Below are positions 25,432 to 31,749 of a DNA stretch of 33,773 nt, in pieces. The notes beneath the pieces were generated by a model, which worked only from the letters and a program-made list of their open reading frames with translations, ran no database searches and had not been told where the DNA came from. The position numbers were made by a program, and so were the translations under genes. The stretch's first letter is position 1; each line of letters begins with the position of its first letter. This DNA comes from Clostridia bacterium (GTDB lineage: Bacteria; Bacillota; Clostridia; Oscillospirales; Acutalibacteraceae), in the NCBI GenBank assembly GCA_017462405.1, contig JAFTRF010000082.1, forward strand, positions 1 to 33,773, written 5' to 3'.

Positions 25432-26331
25432 ATGAAAGAATTCTGGAAACAATGCAAGGCATGGCTGAAGCCCGGCAATCTGATTTTGCTGGGTCTGATC
25501 GTTGTGTGCTTGCTGGTATACAAAGGGTATCAACGACTCGACCAGTTGTGGACCGACCGGACACCGCCGGTGATTACCGTTACCATGCCGGTGGCGGAAG
25601 TCTCGGTAAAGGATGCGGACGGCGCACTGCTGCAGGGGATCACCGCCGCCGATGAAACGGACGGCGACGTGACGTCCTCAATGATCGTGGAGTCGGTGAT
25701 GCTGCTGGATACGACCGGTCGGGCAGAGGTACGCTATGCGGCCTTTGATCGATCCGGCAATGTGGCGAAAGCGACGCGGGAGGTACGGTTCACCGACTAT
25801 ACCCGGCCGGAATTTACACTGAACGCACCGTTGCTGTATGTCCACGGCGTTGCCTTTGATGTACTGCGTGATCTGGGTGTACAGGATGTGGTAGACGGCG
25901 ATTTGCAGCACCGCATCAAGGCGACCTCTGTGGACGGGGAGTCCATCACCACCCAAGGTACCCACATGGTGCAGTTTCAGGTCACGAATTCGCTGGGGGA
26001 TACCGTGAAGCTCAGTCTGCCGGTAGAGGTATATGCTGCCGGTGCCTACAATGCCAGGCTGACGCTGACGGACTATCTGGTGTATCTGCCGAAGGGCGGT
26101 ACATTCGATGCCGGAAGCTACCTCAAGGAGTTTATTGTGGGCGAGGAAATCACGGATTTGCAGGGCGGCAGCCGGAGCGGCTTTACGGCAAAGATCTCCG
26201 GACAGCCGGATATGCAGAACCCCGGTGTCTATGCGGTGGATTACCGCATTACCTGGCAGAAAAATACAACGTCATCCATCCGTCAGGAATACACCGCGTA
26301 TTCCCGGCTGATTGTGATTGTGGAAGGATAA
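25432..26331 (+). CDS. Membrane-anchored protein with Ig-like (DUF5011/HYR-like) repeats
   Basis: The 299-residue product has a short basic cytoplasmic start, one membrane span at about residues 16-31, and then an extracytoplasmic part. Residues 44-125 show the pattern of bacterial Ig-like repeats of the DUF5011 kind: TPPVITV, then GITAADETDGDVT, then AAFDRSGNVA. A second, weaker repeat (TRPEFTL, then VVDGDLQ, then TNSLGDTV) spans about 126-205, and a third region follows. Such domains bind sugars or proteins outside the cell. Heading the unit that encodes two BY-kinases, it may be a structural or adaptor protein of the assembly machinery (inference). I do not recognise a named family. Confidence 0.7.
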   Translation: MKEFWKQCKAWLKPGNLILLGLIVVCLLVYKGYQRLDQLWTDRTPPVITVTMPVAEVSVKDADGALLQGITAADETDGDVTSSMIVESVMLLDTTGRAEVRYAAFDRSGNVAKATREVRFTDYTRPEFTLNAPLLYVHGVAFDVLRDLGVQDVVDGDLQHRIKATSVDGESITTQGTHMVQFQVTNSLGDTVKLSLPVEVYAAGAYNARLTLTDYLVYLPKGGTFDAGSYLKEFIVGEEITDLQGGSRSGFTAKISGQPDMQNPGVYAVDYRITWQKNTTSSIRQEYTAYSRLIVIVEG

Positions 26332-26335
26332 TACC

Positions 26336-27781
26336 ATGGAACAGAAAAGACATTCGCAGGAAGGCGGAGGGCTTCTGCCGTTTGACCCCATCGTGCTGAT
26401 TCTGGATGTGGCAAAAAAATGGCTGGTGATCATGCTTGCGGCGCTGGTCATCGGTGTGGGCGCATATATCGCGACCGATGCCGGCTACCAGCCGATGTAC
26501 CGTACCGGTGCGACCTTTGTGGTGACGTCACGGGGCAGCTCTTCGACCATCTACAACAACCTGTCGTCGGCCAGTTCCGTAGCATCGGTCTTTACCGAAC
26601 TGCTGAACAGTTCGCTGATGAAAAAATACATCATGGAGGAGATGGGTGTGAGCAGCCTGACCAGCACCATCTCGACACAGGTCATCCCGGATACCAACCT
26701 GATCGTTATGGATGTGACGGCACAGGATCCGCGGGAGGCCTTTCTGGTGGCGCGCACGCTGATTGAACACCACGAAAAGCTGACCTATCAGTTTGCGGAG
26801 GGTATCGTGATGGATGTGCTGCAGGCACCGACCGTGCCCCGCGCCCCGTTTAATTACACCGATGCCGCCGGACAGATGAAGAAAATGGCGATGCTGGGTG
26901 CATTGGCGGCCATCGTTGTGCTGACGCTCCTGTCGTGCATGAAGGATACCGTACGAAGCCGTCAGGAGGCGGAGGACAAGCTGGATTGTGCGTATCTGAG
27001 TGAACTGCCGCATGAAAACAAATACAAGACCGTACAGGCATTTCTGCGCCGCCGGAAAACCAGCATTCTGATGACCAACCCGGCGACCAATTTCCGTTTT
27101 GTGGAATCGGTGCGGAAATTGCGGCACCGTGTAGAGCAGCAGATGAAGCACGACAAGGTGCTGATGGTGACCAGCTTGCTGGAAAACGAGGGCAAATCTA
27201 CGGTGGCGGTCAATCTGGCACTGGCGATGGCACAGAAAAAAGAGCGGGTTCTGCTGATTGACTGTGACCTGCGGAAACCGGCGCTGCAGGCCGTACTGGA
27301 GCACCGGAACTTTGAGCGCGGTGTGGCAGACCTGCTGCAGGGACAGGGTACCCCCGAAGATGCGGTCATCCGTTACCGGGATACCAATATGGATCTTCTG
27401 CTGACCCGGCGCGCAGAGCGCGATGCCGGTGATCTGATTACCTCCCGCCGGATGCAGGCGCTGCTGTATTGGGCACGGGCGAATTACGATTTTGTGGTGC
27501 TGGATCTGCCGCCGATGACGGCTGCACTGGATGCGGAAGGCATGTCCATGTGGGCCGATGCCGGACTGCTGGTCGTCAGTCAGAATATGGCCAGAGCATC
27601 TGCACTGAACAAGGCCATCGCTGCGCTGGAGCGGGGCAAGAGCCGTTTGCTTGGCTGTGTGCTGAACAATGTACGCAGCACGACACTGTTTTCCGGCGAC
27701 AGCACCGGCTACGGTGGCTATGGCTACTATGGCCATTACGGTGCCTACGATGCGGAACGCGCCGACGAACCGATGGAATAA
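26336..27781 (+). CDS. Wzz-domain/BY-kinase fusion (capsular tyrosine kinase), Walker A variant
   Basis: The 481-residue product joins a Wzz chain-length domain (spans near 28-48 and 183-203, with an extracytoplasmic loop between) to a cytoplasmic bacterial tyrosine kinase domain. Walker A is ENEGKST at 283-289, in place of the usual PGEGKST but keeping K287 and S288. Walker A' has D309 and D311 in LLIDCDLRKP, and Walker B has D390. The tail is rich in tyrosine (six Tyr in the stretch starting at STGYGGYGYYGHYGAYDAE), the expected autophosphorylation cluster. The ATG at 26336 follows AAGGA at 26324-26328. Fusion of both domains resembles proteobacterial Wzc, whereas most Firmicutes split them into CpsC and CpsD. 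Confidence 0.88.
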   Translation: MEQKRHSQEGGGLLPFDPIVLILDVAKKWLVIMLAALVIGVGAYIATDAGYQPMYRTGATFVVTSRGSSSTIYNNLSSASSVASVFTELLNSSLMKKYIMEEMGVSSLTSTISTQVIPDTNLIVMDVTAQDPREAFLVARTLIEHHEKLTYQFAEGIVMDVLQAPTVPRAPFNYTDAAGQMKKMAMLGALAAIVVLTLLSCMKDTVRSRQEAEDKLDCAYLSELPHENKYKTVQAFLRRRKTSILMTNPATNFRFVESVRKLRHRVEQQMKHDKVLMVTSLLENEGKSTVAVNLALAMAQKKERVLLIDCDLRKPALQAVLEHRNFERGVADLLQGQGTPEDAVIRYRDTNMDLLLTRRAERDAGDLITSRRMQALLYWARANYDFVVLDLPPMTAALDAEGMSMWADAGLLVVSQNMARASALNKAIAALERGKSRLLGCVLNNVRSTTLFSGDSTGYGGYGYYGHYGAYDAERADEPME

Positions 27782-27794
27782 GGAGGCGGGCGAC

Positions 27795-29219
27795 ATGGAA
27801 TACGAAGACAGAGGACATGATAAAATTGACCTGCAACCGTTGCTGCGGGGCGTTCTGAACATGATGCGCCGCCTGTGGCTACTGGGATTGATCCTGGTTG
27901 TGGTGTGCAGTCTGACGCTGGGCATGATGCAGAAGCGGCAATACAGCCCGGTGTATCAGGCATACGCATCGTTTACAGTGCGGGTGAAAAATCCGCTGTA
28001 CTCCGGCGTTTCGGTATACAATGAAAAAACGGCTGCTGTAATGGCGAAGACTTTCCCGTCGATTCTGACCAGCGGCATTTTGCAGAAGCGGGTCATGGAG
28101 GAACTGAACACGACAGAAACGCCGGTCATTGCGGTTTCGGCGACCTCGTCCGCCAGCATTCTGACCCTGCGGGTCACAAACCGGGATCCGCAGCAGGCAT
28201 ACCGGATTCTGCAGGCGGTGATTGCATGCTACCCGGACATTGCGGAACTGGTGGTCGGCCCGACGGAGCTGGTGATGCTGGATGAAAGCGGCATCCCTTC
28301 GGCACCTGTCCAGTCGTTCAGCTATCGTCCGCATCTGATCAAGGGCGCGGCGATCGGCGCAGCGCTGTGGATGGTGCTGGTCGTACTGCTGATGCTGATC
28401 AAAAATACGGTACGGGACGAAGATGACCTGAAAAAGGTGCTGAATGTGCCGTGCTTCAGCGCTGTCCCGGCGGTGCGGCTGCCCCGTCGGATCGCCTGCC
28501 CGCTGCTGAACGGACGCAGCTCGACCCGGACCGGCGGCTTTGCGGAATCGGTGCGGCTGATGCGCCTGCGCGTGGAAAAAACGCTGGAGGATGCGGGCAA
28601 AAAGGTCATGCTGGTATCCAGCGCCATTCCCGGTGAGGGCAAAACCACGACCGCAGTCAATCTGGCCATTGCGCTGGCCCAGAAGGGCAAGCGGGTGGTG
28701 CTGGTGGACCTGGATCTGCGGCATCCCTCGGTGGTGCGTGCGCTGAACAGCCGCACGGCCCCGCTGACCAACACCAACAGCGTGGTTACGTATCTGGGCG
28801 AACAATGCACCGCGGATGCACTGCTGCAGGAAGTGGGTACGCCGAATCTGTGTGTGATTTCCGGCGGTACCGGTGCCAAGGTGGAGTATACGGCGAAGCA
28901 TTACCGTCGGCTGGAGACGCTGGTCGGCGAACTGCGGACGCGTTTTGACTACGTGCTGCTGGATACGCCGCCGTGTGCATTGCTGGCAGATGCCGCCGAG
29001 GTGGCCGGGCTGGCTGAATGTGGCCTGCTGGTAGTTCGTCAGGATTTCGCCGGACGCGAGCGGATTCTGGATGGTGTACAGCGGCTCAGCGATGCCGGAC
29101 TGCCGTTGCTTGGATGCGTGATGAACTATGTTCAGCGCAATGCAGCCGGTGGCTACGGGTATGGCTACGGTTATGGTTACGGATATGGCTACGGCACCTA
29201 CGGACAGAAAAAAGACTGA
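27795..29219 (+). CDS. Wzz-domain/BY-kinase fusion (capsular tyrosine kinase), canonical Walker A
   Basis: The 474-residue product has the same layout as its upstream neighbour: membrane spans near 32-52 and 185-207 around an extracytoplasmic Wzz-type loop, then a kinase domain. Walker A PGEGKTT lies at 279-285, Walker A' D305 and D307 in LVDLDLRHP, and Walker B D390 in LLDTPP. The C-terminus is a run of GY dipeptides (encoded by 29151-29204) ending GTYGQKKD, the likely phosphorylation cluster. AAGGAGG near 27780 with ATG at 27795 supports the start; an upstream in-frame extension lies in the previous gene. Sequence identity to the first kinase looks moderate, so it is an old duplication or a heteromer partner. 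Confidence 0.9.
   Translation: MEYEDRGHDKIDLQPLLRGVLNMMRRLWLLGLILVVVCSLTLGMMQKRQYSPVYQAYASFTVRVKNPLYSGVSVYNEKTAAVMAKTFPSILTSGILQKRVMEELNTTETPVIAVSATSSASILTLRVTNRDPQQAYRILQAVIACYPDIAELVVGPTELVMLDESGIPSAPVQSFSYRPHLIKGAAIGAALWMVLVVLLMLIKNTVRDEDDLKKVLNVPCFSAVPAVRLPRRIACPLLNGRSSTRTGGFAESVRLMRLRVEKTLEDAGKKVMLVSSAIPGEGKTTTAVNLAIALAQKGKRVVLVDLDLRHPSVVRALNSRTAPLTNTNSVVTYLGEQCTADALLQEVGTPNLCVISGGTGAKVEYTAKHYRRLETLVGELRTRFDYVLLDTPPCALLADAAEVAGLAECGLLVVRQDFAGRERILDGVQRLSDAGLPLLGCVMNYVQRNAAGGYGYGYGYGYGYGYGTYGQKKD
29151..29204 (+). repeat. GY-dipeptide coding repeat at the kinase C-terminus
   Basis: A near-perfect six-base tandem repeat (GGCTAC/GGTTAT variants) encodes Gly-Tyr repeated about eight times. 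Synonymous changes between units show it is kept at the protein level. Tyrosine clusters at this position are the autophosphorylation sites of BY-kinases. Confidence 0.85.
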
Positions 29220-29289
29220 GTCGTGTTTGTGCCAAAAAGAGTCCGGTGGTCCGGGTGCGAATTTCGTGCAAGAATTTTTCCGGTTCCGG

Positions 29290-29318
29290 TTGCATTTCCG
29301 GGCGGAATGTGTTATACT
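29290..29318 (+). promoter_or_regulatory. Promoter of the rimP-nusA-infB operon
   Basis: TTGCAT (29290-29295) and TATACT (29313-29318) are 17 bp apart. Transcription should start near 29325, giving a leader of about 145 nt before rimP. No clear intrinsic terminator separates the preceding kinase gene from this promoter, so some readthrough is possible. Confidence 0.7.
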
Positions 29319-29345
29319 AAGCAATGTGAGAGATACCGTGAAGCG

Positions 29346-29439
29346 AAAGAGTGGGGCAACCCGCTCTTTTGTGTTTATCATGGGGAACTTTCTCCGGGGC
29401 AATACGGATTGCTCCGGGGTATACGCCGGGAATACCGGC
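29346..29439 (+). promoter_or_regulatory. Structured leader RNA of the rimP operon with terminator-like hairpin
   Basis: The leader has three hairpins in a row. The first (29346-29355 with 29360-29369) is a 10-bp stem capped by a GCAA tetraloop and followed by TTTTGTGTTT, a weak U-tract typical of factor-assisted terminators. The second (29396-29403 with 29408-29415) is an 8-bp stem with an ACGG loop. The third (29425-29429 with 29435-29439) is a 5-bp stem. B. subtilis NusA is reported to autoregulate its operon by NusA-dependent termination in the leader; the first hairpin may serve the same role here. Confidence 0.55.
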
Positions 29440-29467
29440 ATATTTCGAAAGGGAGGGTGACCCAATT

Positions 29468-29998
29468 ATGCTGAAAGAACGCAAGAGCCCGACGGAAGAA
29501 ACCGTATGGGCGCTGGCACAGCCCATTGCGGAATCGCTGGGGCTGATGCTGTGGGACGTACAGTTTGTGAAGGAGGGCGCGTCGTGGATCCTGCGCATCT
29601 TCATTGACAAGGAAGACGGCGTGAATATCAACGACTGCGTTGACATGACGCACGCGGTGGACGGTCCGCTGGATGAGGCAGACCCCATCCATCAGGCCTA
29701 TTGTCTGGAGGTATCGTCTCCGGGCATCGAACGGGAGCTGAACCGGCCGGAGCATTTTGCACAGATGACCGGGGAAGCAGTGGTGCTGCACCTGATCCGC
29801 CCCAATGCCAACGGGGAACGGGAGGTGGCCGGCATCCTGGACGGATTGGATGATGCGGGCGTACACATCACCGACGAGGACGGCACCGCATACACCTATA
29901 CCCGCAAGGAACTGTCGAAGGTTACGCTGATCGACCTGATTGACGACGAAGATTTTGACGACGAAGCTGATGAAGCTGAGGATACATGGGAGGAATAA
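29468..29998 (+). CDS. rimP: Ribosome maturation factor RimP
   Basis: The 176-residue product assists late maturation of the 30S subunit. It shows the RimP signatures LGLMLWDVQFVKEGASWILRIFIDK (about residues 23-47), VDMTHAVDGPLDEADPI, and YCLEVSSPGIERELNRPEHF (about 76-95), followed by the SH3-like C-terminal domain. The acidic tail (IDDEDFDDEADEAEDTWEE) is longer than in many relatives. The start at 29468 follows GGGAGGGT; an in-frame upstream extension lies in the structured leader and is rejected. It begins the rimP-nusA-ylxR-ylxQ-infB operon. Confidence 0.95.
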   Translation: MLKERKSPTEETVWALAQPIAESLGLMLWDVQFVKEGASWILRIFIDKEDGVNINDCVDMTHAVDGPLDEADPIHQAYCLEVSSPGIERELNRPEHFAQMTGEAVVLHLIRPNANGEREVAGILDGLDDAGVHITDEDGTAYTYTRKELSKVTLIDLIDDEDFDDEADEAEDTWEE

Positions 29999-30004
29999 GG
30001 AAAA

Positions 30005-31099
30005 ATGAACCGCGAATTTTTTGACGCATTGGACCTGCTGGAAAAGGAAAAAGGCATCCCCGCGGAGTACATGATTGAAAAGATCAAGAACGCCATCGGC
30101 ATTGCCGTGAAGCGTAGCTACAACGGCAACGACGACGTACTGGTCATCATGGACCCGGAAAAGTGCGTGTTTGAAGTATATCTGCGCAAGGAAGTGGTAG
30201 AGGATGAACTGCCGGGCGGAATCCGGCTGGAGGCTGACCACCAGATCTTCCTCAGCGAGGCCCGCAAGATCAATCCCGCTGCCAATGTGGGTGACAAGGT
30301 GGAGATCCGGCTGGAAACGAAGGAATTCGGCCGCATCGGCGCACAGGCTGCCAAGCATGTCATCCGGCAGGGCATCCGTGAGGTGGAGCGCGGTCAGGTA
30401 ATGCAGGAATTCCAGAGCCGCAATCAGGAACTGATCACGGCCACGGTGGAGCGCATTGATCCCCGTACCGGCGCAGCCAGCCTGATGATCGGCAAGGCCG
30501 AGGCCATCCTGCCCAAGTCGGAGCAGATCGGTGCAGACAACCTGAAGGAAGGCGACCGCATCAAGGTGTATGTGGTGGATGTCAAGGAAACCGAAAAGGG
30601 CCCCCGTGCGATGATTTCCCGTACGCACCCCGGTATGGTGCGCCGCCTGTTTGAGATGGAAGTACCGGAAATTTACGACGGTACCGTGGAGATCAAGGCT
30701 GTGTCCCGTGAAGCCGGTTCCCGCACCAAGCTGGCTGTAGCCAGCAACGATGCCAATGTGGATGCCGTAGGCGCCTGCATCGGTCCCCGCGGTGCCCGTG
30801 TCGGCAAGATCGTGGAGGAACTGGGCGGCGAAAAGATCGACATCGTGGAATACAGCGATGATCCCATCAAGTTCATTTCCGCGGCGCTGTCCCCCGCAAC
30901 GGTGCTGGAAGTCATCACCGAGCCCGACGGTACCCGTGCCTGCCACGTATCCGTGCCGGACAATCAGCTGTCGCTGGCCATCGGCAACCGCGGTCAGAAT
31001 GCACGTCTGGCTGCCCGTCTGACCGGCTGGAAGATCGACATCCGTCCGGAAAGCACCTTCGGTGAGCTGACGCGGAAGCGCAGCGAAGCGGCTGAATAA
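30005..31099 (+). CDS. nusA: Transcription termination/antitermination factor NusA
   Basis: NusA binds RNA polymerase and controls pausing, termination and antitermination. The 364-residue product has the N-terminal polymerase-binding domain (MNREFFDALDLLEKEKGIP, about 1-130), an S1 domain (about 140-200), and two KH domains (RTKLAVASND..DAVGACIGPRG and LSLAIGNRGQNARLAARLTGWKIDI). It stops after the KH domains without the acidic repeats of Escherichia coli NusA, as usual in Firmicutes. It follows rimP by 6 bp, with AAGGA just upstream. Confidence 0.97.
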   Translation: MNREFFDALDLLEKEKGIPAEYMIEKIKNAIGIAVKRSYNGNDDVLVIMDPEKCVFEVYLRKEVVEDELPGGIRLEADHQIFLSEARKINPAANVGDKVEIRLETKEFGRIGAQAAKHVIRQGIREVERGQVMQEFQSRNQELITATVERIDPRTGAASLMIGKAEAILPKSEQIGADNLKEGDRIKVYVVDVKETEKGPRAMISRTHPGMVRRLFEMEVPEIYDGTVEIKAVSREAGSRTKLAVASNDANVDAVGACIGPRGARVGKIVEELGGEKIDIVEYSDDPIKFISAALSPATVLEVITEPDGTRACHVSVPDNQLSLAIGNRGQNARLAARLTGWKIDIRPESTFGELTRKRSEAAE

Positions 31100-31131
31100 G
31101 CTGTCGGCAGAAGGAAAGGCAGGTGCCTGCG

Positions 31132-31404
31132 ATGCAGCAGAAAAAGATCCCGATGCGTATGTGCGTGGGCTGCGGTGAGATGAAGCCCAAGCGTGAAATG
31201 GTCCGTGTGGTACGTCCGCCAGAACAGGCGGCCGATCCCGGCATTTCGCTGGACCTGACGGGCAAAAAGCCCGGCCGCGGCGCATATATTTGTAAAAGTG
31301 CCCAGTGCCTGCGTCAGGCCCGGAAGGCGAAGCGTCTGGAGCGCGCCTTCAGCTGCCCCATCCCGGATGAGGTGTATGACCGGATGGAGGCGGAACTGGT
31401 ATGA
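31132..31404 (+). CDS. ylxR: YlxR/RnpM family RNA-binding protein
   Basis: The small basic product (90 residues from ATG 31132) has the YlxR signature KIPMRMCVGCGEMKPKREMVRVVR and GRGAYIC, with cysteine and basic residues on a nucleic-acid-binding surface. In B. subtilis the homologue has been renamed RnpM for its effect on RNase P. A GTG at 31123 would add three residues (MPA); I prefer the ATG. Always found between nusA and the L7Ae-like gene in this operon. The stop overlaps the next start as ATGA. Confidence 0.9.
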   Translation: MQQKKIPMRMCVGCGEMKPKREMVRVVRPPEQAADPGISLDLTGKKPGRGAYICKSAQCLRQARKAKRLERAFSCPIPDEVYDRMEAELV

Positions 31405-31748
31405 TTCAACCGGAAATGCAGCGTTTGCTGCAGCTGTTCGGCATGGCGCGCCGGGCAGGAAAAGTGGCCCAAGGGTTTGATGCGGCCGCCGGTGCGCTGA
31501 TCAAGGGGGAGGCCGCGGAAGTATTCCGTGCGGCGGATTGCGCCCCCCGTACACAGCGGAACATCGCCCGTATTGCGGAAGAGGCCGGTGCCCCGGTGCT
31601 GGACATTCCCTGTACCAGAGCAGAGCTGGGAAAGGCGATCGGATGCCCTCCGACCGGCATTCTGGCGCTGACGGACCGCAATTTTGCCAAGAAAGCCCGC
31701 ACACTTGTTCCGGCAATGCCGGATTCCAGCAAGGAGGAGAATGGATAA
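31401..31748 (+). CDS. YlxQ-like L7Ae/L30e-family RNA-binding protein
   Basis: The 115-residue product matches the L7Ae/L30e/S12e fold in layout: [27 protein letters not shown] at the N-terminus resembles the family pattern of a lysine-rich kink-turn-binding loop, followed by [24 protein letters not shown] and [23 protein letters not shown]. It is probably an RNA-binding protein linked to the ribosome, as YlxQ is. It overlaps ylxR by four bases and precedes infB by one base. Confidence 0.9.
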   Translation: MIQPEMQRLLQLFGMARRAGKVAQGFDAAAGALIKGEAAEVFRAADCAPRTQRNIARIAEEAGAPVLDIPCTRAELGKAIGCPPTGILALTDRNFAKKARTLVPAMPDSSKEENG

Positions 31749-31749
31749 T

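Noticed and set aside
26336-27781. First BY-kinase as a pseudokinase because Walker A lacks the proline and first glycine
   Set aside because: The key lysine and serine, both Walker A' aspartates and the Walker B aspartate are all present, so loss of activity cannot be claimed.
29151-29204. Short tandem repeat that might be read as a CRISPR-like or minisatellite array
   Set aside because: It is an in-frame Gly-Tyr coding repeat with synonymous variation, no spacers, and lies at the usual place for a BY-kinase tyrosine tail.
29378-31285. Minus-strand open frame of 635 codons opposite rimP and nusA
   Set aside because: It is a complete shadow of conserved genes and shows no protein family features.
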